Of a DNA stretch of 12,505 bases, positions 1 through 7,010 are shown in pieces. The stretch's first letter is position 1. Each line of letters opens with the position of its first letter. Under the pieces are notes generated by a model. It did no database searches and was not told where the DNA came from. It saw only the letters and a program-made list of their open reading frames with translations. The stretch lies in NCBI GenBank assembly GCA_013696525.1, contig JACCYK010000239.1:1-12505 (forward strand), written 5' to 3'. This DNA is from Chloroflexia bacterium (GTDB taxonomy: Bacteria > Chloroflexota > Chloroflexia > Thermomicrobiales > UBA6265). The position numbers and the translations under genes were made by a program.

Positions 1-1
1 C

Positions 2-430
2 GTCTATGCCTCTCAAGGGTTCGACCCCTATGCGCTCCTGATTGATCGGATGGACGCGCACGGCGGCTGGATCGCCTCCGCCAGCGATCTGCTCCGGTTC
101 GTCGGCAGCATCGACGGCTCCCCCAACCGGCCACAGATCATCAACGCCGGCACGCGGGCGACAATGGTGACCCCGTCGGCCGCCACGGGCGGCGGCAACT
201 ATGCCAAAGGCTGGATCGTCAACAGCGCGGGGACCTACTGGCACAATGGCGACCTGCCGGGCACCGCCTCGATCATGATTCGCGGCGTCAACGGCTGGTC
301 GATCGCGTTCCTCACCAACTCCCGGCCCAATACAGACACCGGCATCGCCCGCGTCAACGCGGACCTCGATCAATTGGGGTGGGACATCATCCGCGACATT
401 CCCGACTGGCCCAGCACCGACCTGTTCTAG
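2..430 (+). CDS. Serine hydrolase, beta-lactamase/class C-like fold, C-terminal part (5' truncated)
   Basis: The frame is open from base 2 to a TAG at 428-430, so only the last 142 residues are present; the start lies upstream of the window. The fragment carries hallmarks of the C-terminal half of the class C beta-lactamase/DD-peptidase-like family: 'DAHGGWIASASDLLRF', a helix that follows the active-site region in these proteins, and 'HNGDLPGT', which stands at the place of the KTG/HxG third motif. The catalytic SxxK and YxN motifs would be upstream and cannot be checked. Members hydrolyse beta-lactams, esters or peptidoglycan-like amides; the substrate cannot be told from this part. Secretion cannot be judged without the N-terminus. 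The gene converges with the thioredoxin gene, with a strong hairpin just after its stop. Family call is good; exact function is unknown. Confidence 0.8.
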   Translation, partial: VYASQGFDPYALLIDRMDAHGGWIASASDLLRFVGSIDGSPNRPQIINAGTRATMVTPSAATGGGNYAKGWIVNSAGTYWHNGDLPGTASIMIRGVNGWSIAFLTNSRPNTDTGIARVNADLDQLGWDIIRDIPDWPSTDLF

Positions 431-442
431 GACCAGGACAAG

Positions 443-478
443 GCCCCGGTGCCCACGAGACATCGTGGGTGCCGGGGC
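443..478 (+). terminator. Hairpin after serine hydrolase, likely terminator
   Basis: The arms 443-458 and 463-478 pair over 16 positions (14 Watson-Crick, two G-T wobbles in the middle) around a GACA tetraloop, starting 13 bases after the hydrolase stop. There is no T-tract after it on the plus strand, so it is not a textbook intrinsic terminator. It may stop transcription with help or protect the mRNA 3' end. It could also serve the convergent thioredoxin transcript, although that stop is 200 bases away. Confidence 0.5.
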
Positions 479-528
479 GCCACGAACCAGAGCGCGACCA
501 CCGGCGACACGCCGAGCCGACGTACCGG

Positions 529-554
529 GCCGGCGGACCATGAGGCCCGCCGGC
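529..554. repeat. Short inverted repeat in the convergent intergenic region
   Basis: GCCGGCGG at 529-536 is mirrored by CCGCCGGC at 547-554 with a 10-base loop. It lies between the ends of two converging genes and may be a second transcript-end hairpin, for the minus-strand thioredoxin mRNA. No T-run follows on either strand. The rest of 479-673 shows no gene or other signal that I can support. Confidence 0.3.
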
Positions 555-673
555 AGCTCATACGAAATTCGGGTAAATAGTAGGGGAATCGAAGCGTCGC
601 GACGGCGCCCGCCGCCGATCTACCCAGCATTCGCCCGAAGACCGTGTAACGCGGGAAAGTGCCGTACGAAAGA

Positions 674-1054
674 TTAAGATGAGGCCGTCTCGACCGGCAT
701 CTCCGCGTCGGCCGGTGCCTCGGCGGCGGCGTCAACGTGCTGATCGAGCAGGTCGTTGACCAGCTTGGGGGGGACGCCGCCGGTGAGGCGGCCGACCGCT
801 TCGCCGCCCTTGAAGAGGACGACCGTGGGCAGCATCATCACCCGCTGCGCCATCGCGTTTTCCTGATACTCGTCAATGTTGATCTTGACGAATTTCACCC
901 GGCCCGCGCGCTCGGTCGCGATCTCGTCCAGGGTGGCGCCGAGCAAGCGGCAGGGGCCGCACCAGGGGGCCCAGAAATCGACCAGGACGGGGGTGTCGGC
1001 CTGCAACACCTCGCTGGCAAAGGTTTCGTCGGTAATGTCGAGGATGTTGGCCAC
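674..1054 (-). CDS. trxA: Thioredoxin
   Basis: This is a cytoplasmic dithiol-disulfide oxidoreductase of 126 residues. With the GTG at 1054 as start the landmarks fall on E. coli thioredoxin numbering: buried Asp26, Trp28, Trp31, active site C32-G-P-C35, Lys57 and the cis-proline Pro76 in 'MLPT'. GGAGG (1063-1067 on the plus coordinates) stands 8 bases before this GTG. An upstream in-frame ATG at 1120 would add 22 unlike residues and is rejected. The C-terminus carries an extra acidic/alanine tail of about 18 residues, roughly from residue 109, which is longer than the usual roughly 108-aa protein. It is probably transcribed alone: it is separated by 84 bases from the membrane-protein gene that ends at 1139. 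It regenerates reduced cysteines in client proteins; it could serve any pathway. Confidence 0.95.
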   Translation of the reverse strand: MANILDITDETFASEVLQADTPVLVDFWAPWCGPCRLLGATLDEIATERAGRVKFVKINIDEYQENAMAQRVMMLPTVVLFKGGEAVGRLTGGVPPKLVNDLLDQHVDAAAEAPADAEMPVETASS

Positions 1055-1105
1055 GCGTTGTGCCTCCAGAGACCGGGAATCTAATACTTCCCAAATGATA
1101 CCATA

Positions 1106-1118
1106 GAGACACCGTCTC
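1106..1118. promoter_or_regulatory. Small palindrome upstream of thioredoxin
   Basis: GAGAC-ACC-GTCTC stands in the 84-base gap between the MotB-like gene end and the thioredoxin start. On the minus strand it is followed by TATCAT, a possible -10 element, but I see no convincing -35. It may be an operator or part of the thioredoxin promoter; equally it may be chance. Confidence 0.2.
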
Positions 1119-1138
1119 ACCTTGCCCGCGTCGTCGCG

Positions 1139-2269
1139 CTAGCCGAGCGGCACGCAGCCCTGGTAGAAGAGGATCTGCATCGTCACCTGGCCAAACGGCT
1201 GGACGTTAGGCTGGGCAATGTGCTCGGCCGCCATGTCCTCGGCAAAGATATCCGGAAACTCCTGTCGCACGAGGTCATCGACCGCGCGGGCCAGATCAAC
1301 GCCGGACCCAATGTCGGGACCGTTGCCGGTGAAGAGGACGAAGCCTGCCCGGCAGCCAGACGAATAGCCGGCGACAATCTCCGCCAGTTGACCGCGGGCA
1401 TCCGCGATCGCGTCAGGATCGCCGGTCGTGACGCCCCCAAGGTCGACCTCGATGGCTACGGTGAGGAGGTTTGGGTTCAGCGAGCTGGCGGCCGCCAGCT
1501 CGGCCAGCGCGGTCGCGGTGGGGGCGGCGCCGGCCTGGGCGGTTTGGAGGGAGGCGACGGTCGCTTGATTGATCGCGGCGGCGGCTTGGGCCGTTGCCAG
1601 CTCGTTGGCGCCGGTGATGGCGTTCTGAGTGGCGATGGCGGCGACCAGCGCTTCGTTGGTGGCTAAGGCCGAGATGGTGGCTTGGGCGGCTTGCGCTTCT
1701 TGCGTGGCCTGGGCGGCGGCGGTGGCTTGGGCTCGTTGCAGCTCGTCGATATTGTCCTCGTCCGCCGCCCGCGCCGTGGCGAAGGCGGCCAGCGTCGCCT
1801 CGGCGGCGAGGGCGTCCTCGGTCGCCAGGGCGTCGACGGTGGCCCGCTCATCGGCGCCCAAGGCGTCGCGGGTGGCGAGAGCCTGGGCGGTGGCGGTCAT
1901 TTGGAACTGTCGTAGCGCCTCTTGGGTGGCGCGGGCGGCGGCGGTCGCCAGGGCGGCATCCGATTCGGCGACGACCGAACCGAGCGCTTCCGCCGTTAGG
2001 GCGGCGCTGGTGGCGGCCTCGTCGCTTTGCAGTTGCTGAGCGGCGGCCAGGGCTTGCTCGGTGCTGAGGGCGGAAATGGTGGCTTGCGAGGTGGCGAGCT
2101 GGTTCGGGGTCGGCGGCGGGGTCGGCGTGGGCGGCGGGGAGCCGACCGTGTTCGCGGTAAAGAAGAGCATCGCCAGGCCGAGCAAAAGGTCGGCAAAGAC
2201 CCAGCCGCCGAGCGCGATCATGTCCCCCTGGCTTCGTTTTCTCCGTCGTTGCTGCTGATGCTGCTGCAC
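1139..2269 (-). CDS. MotB/ZorB-like single-TM protein with Ala-rich stalk and degenerate OmpA-like domain
   Basis: The protein has 376 residues from a GTG preceded by AGGA at good spacing. Order of parts: a basic cytoplasmic N-terminus (1-16); one membrane helix (about 18-40) containing 'WVFADLLLGL', with Asp27 where MotB and ZorB have their ion-carrying aspartate; a Pro/Thr hinge (44-56); about 200 residues of Ala/Thr/Gln/Glu-rich helical repeat (57-258); and a C-terminal domain (265-376). That last domain has a beta-alpha-beta pattern resembling a worn OmpA-like fold: 'AGFVLFTGNG', 'VDLARAVDDLV', 'GQVTMQILFY'. The stretch 'ATISALSTEQALAAA' (63-77) recurs almost exactly at 197-211. The gene lies 53 bases downstream of the two-TM partner, in the same direction, so the two probably form an operon. 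The inferred role is the plug/stator B subunit of an inner-membrane ion channel reaching into the cell envelope. The channel assignment rests on the motif and on context, not on a family search. Confidence 0.6.
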   Translation of the reverse strand: MQQHQQQRRRKRSQGDMIALGGWVFADLLLGLAMLFFTANTVGSPPPTPTPPPTPNQLATSQATISALSTEQALAAAQQLQSDEAATSAALTAEALGSVVAESDAALATAAARATQEALRQFQMTATAQALATRDALGADERATVDALATEDALAAEATLAAFATARAADEDNIDELQRAQATAAAQATQEAQAAQATISALATNEALVAAIATQNAITGANELATAQAAAAINQATVASLQTAQAGAAPTATALAELAAASSLNPNLLTVAIEVDLGGVTTGDPDAIADARGQLAEIVAGYSSGCRAGFVLFTGNGPDIGSGVDLARAVDDLVRQEFPDIFAEDMAAEHIAQPNVQPFGQVTMQILFYQGCVPLG

Positions 2270-2322
2270 GTATCTTCCTGGTCAGGGTACGGTCACGAGC
2301 GACCGTGGCCCGGATGAGGGGG

Positions 2323-4128
2323 TTAAGTTCGGCGCTGGGGCCAGAGGCGGGCCGGATCGCGCCGCGGATTGGCGTCGGGCTCGCCCGATGGTCGTCCTTC
2401 GACCAGGGCGGCAATCTGCTCGGCCTGGTTCGTCAGCTCGCCGCGGAGGGCGCCGGCGAAGGCACGTTCCAACGACTCGGTCGTGGGCGCCGCCTGCGTC
2501 GCCCGGGCCAGCAGGTTCGTGAGACCCTCGATCCGGTTGATGAGGGTGGAGACTTCCTTGTTGACCGCTTCTTGCCGTTGGGCGGTGACGATCGAGATCG
2601 AGCTGACGTCGCGGGCGACCTTGGTCAGGTCGCCGGCGATCCCGGCCTGGTCGTCCAAGAGTGAACGGAGGGTCATCGCCTGGTCGGCGCTCTGGTTGGC
2701 GAGCCGGGCAAACTCGTCGCGCAGTTGCGACAGGCCGGCCCCGATCTCTTGCAAGGTGCGGGTGCTGGCGGAGACGCCGCCGGTGCTGCCACGGAGAGCG
2801 TCGGCGAGGCGGTTATTGGTCTCGACCTCGTTGGCGAGCGCCGATTCGACCCGGGATTGGCTGGTGGCCAAGTGCTGCGCGATCTCGCCGATGCCGCGCA
2901 CCGCCTCGGTCGCGACCCGCGCCGCTTGGGCGGCAGAGTCGGCGCCGGAGAGCGATTTCTCCGCCACATCGGCCAGGGTGGCGGCGGCATTGCCGATCTG
3001 GCGGGTGACGGCCTGGTCGCTTTGGATATTCGAGGTGGTGAGGCGTTCCAGGCCCTGGACCGCGCTGAGCAGGGTTCGCTGGTGATCGGTCGTGGTGCTG
3101 ACCTCGGAGGTCAGGTCTTCGAGCGCGCCCTGCAAGCTGCCGGAGATCTGGCGGAGCTCGACCACCAGGCGATGGGTTTCTTCCGCCCCGGCTCGCATGC
3201 CGCTGGCGAAGACGCCGAAGTCGGAGAATTCCCGCTCGCGCCGGTTGGCCATCTGCTCCAACCGCTCATGCTCGACCCGGAGGCGGCCAAGCAACTCCTG
3301 GCTGTTGCGCTCGAAGCGCTCGGCCAGCCGCTCCACGCTGAGGGCCAACCGCTCGGGGCGGCCGCCGCGGTCGCTTGCCAGCATGACCGACGCTTCGGCC
3401 AGCACGTTATCGAGGTCGGCCTGGAACATATTGGCGGTTTTGTCGATCGTGTCCTCGCGGGCCTCGCGCCGGCCGTGGGTGTAGAAGGTCAAGACGATGA
3501 TGAGGCCGATGAGGACCGCGTCGATTAAGGCGACCATCGAGAAGCTCGGCGCCAGCGGGCTGGCAAAGCCGCCGAACCCCTGCTCCCAGAGGAAGAGGAA
3601 CGACTGGCCGGCCACGCTGGGATCGGCGACGAGTTGGGCGGAGTAGGCGCGGGAGGCTTCCGCCAGGGCGAACCAGGTCAGGAAGATGGGGACCAGGACG
3701 AGGACGTTCCGCATCCGGTCGGCGAGCGAAATGGCGCCGGAGACATAGCCGCCTTCGCGGACCACCGCGTAGGCATTGGCCAGCCGTTCGGTCTGGAAGG
3801 CGCGTCGCAGATCGACATCGGACCACCGCTGGCGGCCGGCTTCGCTGGCCACGGCTTCGGCCAGGTCGGAGAGGCGGGCGGCGGAGCGGGGATCGACGCC
3901 GCTCAGCTCGTCCGCCATCCCGGTCAGCTCGTTGGCAAGGGCGTGGCGGTGGGCCTGATCCGCCCCATCGAGCCGGGGGGAGGCGGGCCGGCCCGAGCGC
4001 TCCGGCAATGGCGGCATCCGGGCCGTGGCGGTGGCCGCCGGGCGGGCGCCGCCCCAGGACGAGCCGTTGCTGATTTCAGCCGGTAACGCTTGGGATTCCT
4101 CTGGCAATTGTGTTCGGCGTCGTTGCAC
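2323..4128 (-). CDS. Two-TM membrane protein with long cytoplasmic coiled tail (MotA/ZorA-like role suspected)
   Basis: The protein has 601 residues; the GTG start has AGAGGG five bases upstream. Residues 1-140 are soluble, with a Pro-rich stretch (28-55) and a helical region. Transmembrane helices are at about 141-160 and 197-216, with a short outside loop holding 'SFLFLWEQGFGG'. Polar residues sit in the helices (T151, D203, T214). From 217 to about 580 the sequence is almost wholly helical and rich in Ala, Glu, Leu, Arg and Ser, like a methyl-accepting-chemotaxis-protein signalling tail but without a clear receptor hairpin tip that I can recognise. The end is Pro/Arg-rich. It lies first in a two-gene operon with the MotB-like protein and opposite the kinase-like gene. 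By topology and neighbour it may be the A-subunit with an intracellular tail, as ZorA has. MotA/ExbB homology is not evident by eye, and only two helices are seen. The true start could be internal. Confidence 0.6.
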   Translation of the reverse strand: MQRRRTQLPEESQALPAEISNGSSWGGARPAATATARMPPLPERSGRPASPRLDGADQAHRHALANELTGMADELSGVDPRSAARLSDLAEAVASEAGRQRWSDVDLRRAFQTERLANAYAVVREGGYVSGAISLADRMRNVLVLVPIFLTWFALAEASRAYSAQLVADPSVAGQSFLFLWEQGFGGFASPLAPSFSMVALIDAVLIGLIIVLTFYTHGRREAREDTIDKTANMFQADLDNVLAEASVMLASDRGGRPERLALSVERLAERFERNSQELLGRLRVEHERLEQMANRREREFSDFGVFASGMRAGAEETHRLVVELRQISGSLQGALEDLTSEVSTTTDHQRTLLSAVQGLERLTTSNIQSDQAVTRQIGNAAATLADVAEKSLSGADSAAQAARVATEAVRGIGEIAQHLATSQSRVESALANEVETNNRLADALRGSTGGVSASTRTLQEIGAGLSQLRDEFARLANQSADQAMTLRSLLDDQAGIAGDLTKVARDVSSISIVTAQRQEAVNKEVSTLINRIEGLTNLLARATQAAPTTESLERAFAGALRGELTNQAEQIAALVEGRPSGEPDANPRRDPARLWPQRRT

Positions 4129-4174
4129 CGCTGCCCTCTGCCTTTCCGCGCGGGTGTCGACCAGAATGATGGAT

Positions 4175-4206
4175 GACGTCTGGGGCGGGGCTGGCTCACA
4201 GACGTC
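4175..4206. promoter_or_regulatory. Palindromic operator candidate between divergent genes
   Basis: GACGTCTG at 4175-4182 is perfectly inverted as CAGACGTC at 4199-4206, with 16 bases between. The centres are 24 bases apart, a bit over two helix turns. It sits in the 206-bp gap between the divergent two-TM protein gene (start 4128) and the kinase-like gene (start 4335), where a shared regulator would bind. No strong -35/-10 pair is clear on either strand. The same gap has CCGCGG twice, at 4285-4290 and 4298-4303. Confidence 0.4.
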
Positions 4207-4334
4207 GGGATCGTCCGATAGAAGAACGCTCGACGGAGAGCATTCGGCGTCGTGTCCATCCTCACTGTACCATTATGCGGCTCCCCGCGGCATCTTCCCG
4301 CGGTCACTCGCGCGTCAGATCCGGATCAAAGCGT

Positions 4335-6518
4335 ATGCCGACAATCGCTCAGTTCGATGCCGCCATGCTCCAGATTGGGCGGTCGGTGCCGGCCGTCAAG
4401 CGGCTTGGCGGCGGCACGATTCTGCTCAGCCGGCCGGATCAGCCGTGGCGGATCGTGGGCCGCACCGCCGTGGTCTATCAACTGAGCCAGCCCTCCGGCG
4501 GCGCCCTGGCCCTCCGCTGCCCATTGGGCGAGCCGGGCCTGCTCGATCCCACCCTCGGCGATCGCTACCGGGCGCTGGCGTCCGATCCGGCGGTGGCGCC
4601 GCTGCGGCGCAGCGGCGGCCCGCTCGTTGGCGGGCTGGTCTATTTTCCCGAGGGCCTCTCCCTCCCGGCCAGTGAGTTCCGGTCGGTTGGGCATCCGGTG
4701 ATGGTCATGGAATGGGTCAAGGGACCGACCCTGCTGGCCGCCGTCGATCGCGCCTGCGAGGAGGAGGACGTGACGGGGCTGGCGGCGGTGACCGAGGGCT
4801 GGGCGGTGGCCATGGCGCGGCTGGCGCGGGCGGGGTTCACGCATGGGGATCTCGTCGCCGACAACGTCATGCTGCGGCCCAGCGGCGGCATCGCCCTCGT
4901 TGACTACGATACCTGTAGCTGGCGGGATGGGGTCGCCGCGCGCCGGTCGGCCGCGGTTGAGGCGTTGCCGCCCGGCTATGCGCATCCGTCCGGGGCGCCG
5001 CCGCCGGCGGCCGGCCGCGACGACTTTCCAGCGCTGGTCATCTATGCCTCGTTGCAGGCGCTCAGCCGGTGGCCGCGGCTCCGCCAGCGGTTCGGCGATC
5101 CCCCGACCACCCTGGGCGGCGGGCTACTCTTCTCCGGTCGCGATTTCAGCCATCCCGAAGGGTCGGCGTTGGTTCGCGCCCTGCACGAGCTCGAGGATCC
5201 GGTGATCGCCCGGCTGCTAACGACCCTGCTGCGGGCGGCGGGCGGCCCGGTGGCGGAGGTGCCGCCGCTGCACGAGGTCGTGGCCGAGGTGCGGATGGTC
5301 AGCGCCCGCTCCGGCCTGGACCGGGGCCGTTCGCGGTCGGCCTGGCAACCAGAGCGCCTGCGCACACGGTCCGAGGCGTGGCCGACCGCGCCCCGCCGGC
5401 CGGAGTTGGAGGCGACTGAGATCCTGCCACGAGTCGACGGCTTTGACCGGCAACCCCCGGCGCCGGACTGGCGATCGCCGCCATCCCCGGCCCGGAGCCA
5501 GCGGGAGGCGTTGATCGACCCGCTGGAGCGCCAACGGAAGCTCACCCGATTGAATAGCCTGCTTTTGGCGGGCGATGAGGCCGGGGCCGAGCGCTTCTGG
5601 CAGGAGAGCGGGCTGGCGGACGATCGCGAGGCGGGGCGAGAGCTTGGCACCCGGATCGGTGACATCCAGCGCCGGCGCCGGCTGGACGAAGCGCGGGCGG
5701 CGGTCGAGGCGGGGGACGCCGCCGCGTTTGTCCGATCCTGGAACGAAGGCGGCCTCGACCAATATCACCCCGCCGATTCGCTGCGGCCGCTGCTTGAGTC
5801 GGCGCGGCGACGGACCAGCGGGGCGGAGCATTTGCGGGCCGCGCTTGATGTGAACGATGTCGCCGCCGTTCTCCGCCTCTGGCCGGAGGTCAAGGCCGAC
5901 CCACGAGCGGCCGCCGCCGCGGTGCGGGTCCATGCCCTCATCACCGAGCACGCCACATCGGCGATCGCGGGGGCGTTGCGGCGGGGCGATGACGCGGCCC
6001 TGATTGCCGCCGTCCAGGGGGCGGAAACAGCCGGTGTGGCGATAGACCAGACCGCGCGGCGGACGGTCCGGGCGGCGCGGGAGCGGGCGGAGACCCGGCG
6101 CGCGCTGCGGGCCGCGATCGCGGTCGATGACCGGACGGTACTGGCGACCCTCGCCCTCTCGGGCCGGTTGTCCGAGTTGGGGCCGATGGAGCCAGCGGTG
6201 ACCCTGACCGTCAAGCGAGCCCTGGCCTGGCCGCATCTGGACCGGGCCCTGCGGGCCGACGACGACAACGAGATCTCGGCCACCTACGACGCCGAGCTCT
6301 TCGCCGACGACAAGGCGTTGACGCCGCAACAACGGGCGCGGGTGGACCTGGCCCGGCACCGCCTCGGCTGGCTGGAGCAAGTCCGCCACGCGATCAAGCG
6401 GCGGGACGCGAACACCCTCCGCGCCGCCCTGGGCAAACCGCCCCCCGGCGCCGAAACCCGCCTGACCCAAGTCGAGCGAGCCCGGATCGTGCGCCTGACC
6501 ACGACCGAGCGGACCTGA
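4335..6518 (+). CDS. Protein kinase-like protein with seven helical C-terminal repeats
   Basis: The protein has 727 residues from the ATG at 4335. This start is chosen because 'MPTIAQFDAAM' matches the usual opening of this family; the frame is open upstream to 4173 but with unlike sequence, and no clear ribosome site is seen. Kinase landmarks: nucleotide-loop region 'GRTAVVYQL' (42-50); 'ALRCPL' (59-64), with Arg61 at the place of the VAIK lysine; hinge 'MEWVKG' (125-130); catalytic loop HGDL with Asn (H170, D172, N177); and 'VDYD' (189-192) in place of DFG. The following 'DDFPALVIYASLQAL', 'LLFSGRDF' and the helices to about 300 are the C-lobe pattern of bacterial kinases found with TerY-like/PP2C signalling genes (recalled, not searched). 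A Pro/Arg-rich linker (320-400) leads to seven 45-47-residue helical repeats (402-701). No transmembrane segment is seen. It is divergent from the MotA/MotB-like pair, so it may control or sense that channel. Activity is uncertain given Arg61. Confidence 0.75.
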   Translation: MPTIAQFDAAMLQIGRSVPAVKRLGGGTILLSRPDQPWRIVGRTAVVYQLSQPSGGALALRCPLGEPGLLDPTLGDRYRALASDPAVAPLRRSGGPLVGGLVYFPEGLSLPASEFRSVGHPVMVMEWVKGPTLLAAVDRACEEEDVTGLAAVTEGWAVAMARLARAGFTHGDLVADNVMLRPSGGIALVDYDTCSWRDGVAARRSAAVEALPPGYAHPSGAPPPAAGRDDFPALVIYASLQALSRWPRLRQRFGDPPTTLGGGLLFSGRDFSHPEGSALVRALHELEDPVIARLLTTLLRAAGGPVAEVPPLHEVVAEVRMVSARSGLDRGRSRSAWQPERLRTRSEAWPTAPRRPELEATEILPRVDGFDRQPPAPDWRSPPSPARSQREALIDPLERQRKLTRLNSLLLAGDEAGAERFWQESGLADDREAGRELGTRIGDIQRRRRLDEARAAVEAGDAAAFVRSWNEGGLDQYHPADSLRPLLESARRRTSGAEHLRAALDVNDVAAVLRLWPEVKADPRAAAAAVRVHALITEHATSAIAGALRRGDDAALIAAVQGAETAGVAIDQTARRTVRAARERAETRRALRAAIAVDDRTVLATLALSGRLSELGPMEPAVTLTVKRALAWPHLDRALRADDDNEISATYDAELFADDKALTPQQRARVDLARHRLGWLEQVRHAIKRRDANTLRAALGKPPPGAETRLTQVERARIVRLTTTERT

Positions 6519-6524
6519 ACCTGA

Positions 6525-6559
6525 CGTGTCAACTCCTGGTATTCTTCTCTCCTGACACG
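6525..6559. promoter_or_regulatory. Inverted repeat upstream of the toxin-antitoxin-like pair
   Basis: CGTGTCA at 6525-6531 is mirrored by TGACACG at 6553-6559, with 21 bases between, in the 63-base gap after the kinase-like gene and just before the GGAGG (6571-6575) of the next gene. It might be an operator for autoregulation of the small operon, or a weak stem at the end of the kinase transcript. No T-tract follows. Confidence 0.3.
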
Positions 6560-6581
6560 AGTTCACGTTCGGAGGCAACGT

Positions 6582-6998
6582 GTGAGCAAGCAACGTCCCA
6601 CACGGTCAGAAGAACCGGTAGCGGTCAGGTCGAGCCGCGCTTCCGAGCGGGCAGCCTGGAGCGTGGTGCCGCCGGCGCCGCTTGCCCCACTCGCGGAGCC
6701 AGCTCCTGCCGAAGGTCAAGCAGCATCGGACTGGTTATTGGATCCCGCCGTGTTTGCTCTGGAAAGTCAGCGCGCCTCGATTGAGACGCTCGAAGCGCAA
6801 CTGGAGCGGGCGGTGGACGCTTTGATTGCCCATCGCCTTGATGATCCAACAGATCTTGGAGGTCACCGCCAGGTTCTGTTTGATTTGTACGAAGCGGACA
6901 TCATCTCCAAGCCAGAAGTTCGGCGGCGTGGAGACCTAGCGCCCGCGGAATTCTATGACGAGATTCGCAAGTACCGCGTTCGCAAGCGTCAACCTTGA
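6582..6998 (+). CDS. Hypothetical 138-aa protein, probable partner (antitoxin?) of the PIN protein
   Basis: It starts at a GTG with GGAGG six bases upstream and ends with TGA 12 bases before the PIN gene, in the same frame, so the two are likely cotranslated. The first 45 residues are a disordered Arg/Ser/Pro/Ala-rich segment. The rest is helical: 'ASIETLEAQLERAVDALIAH' (65-84) may be a coiled-coil helix, followed by 'VLFDLYEADIISKPEVRRRG' (98-117) and a basic C-terminus 'YDEIRKYRVRKRQP'. The charged C-terminal half could bind DNA or the toxin's active site. I do not recognise the family; the antitoxin role is inferred only from position and size. Base composition is less extreme than in the kinase gene to its left. 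Confidence 0.6.
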   Translation: MSKQRPTRSEEPVAVRSSRASERAAWSVVPPAPLAPLAEPAPAEGQAASDWLLDPAVFALESQRASIETLEAQLERAVDALIAHRLDDPTDLGGHRQVLFDLYEADIISKPEVRRRGDLAPAEFYDEIRKYRVRKRQP

Positions 6999-7010
6999 AC
7001 GAGCCGGCCG

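Noticed and set aside
1055..1120. Thioredoxin start at the upstream ATG (1120)
   Set aside because: The GTG at 1054 has a proper ribosome site and puts all active-site residues on E. coli numbering.
1500..2140. Tandem DNA repeats or CRISPR-like array
   Set aside because: The apparent repetition is degenerate and follows codon periodicity of an Ala-rich protein; there are no uniform repeats with unique spacers.
2725..3528. Plus-strand open frame of 267 codons within the two-TM protein gene
   Set aside because: It is Gly/Arg/Asp-rich without a recognisable domain or ribosome site. The minus-strand gene has membrane helices and a start site.
4173..4334. Extended start for the kinase-like protein at 4173
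   Set aside because: The extra 54 residues are Arg/Ser-rich and unlike the family. The ATG at 4335 gives the typical N-terminus, and the extension would run through the palindromic control region.
5217..6593. Long minus-strand open frame (458 codons) opposite the kinase-like gene
   Set aside because: It is antisense to a gene with clear kinase motifs and repeats. Its translation is Pro/Arg/Gly-rich without domains, as expected for a shadow frame in high-GC DNA.
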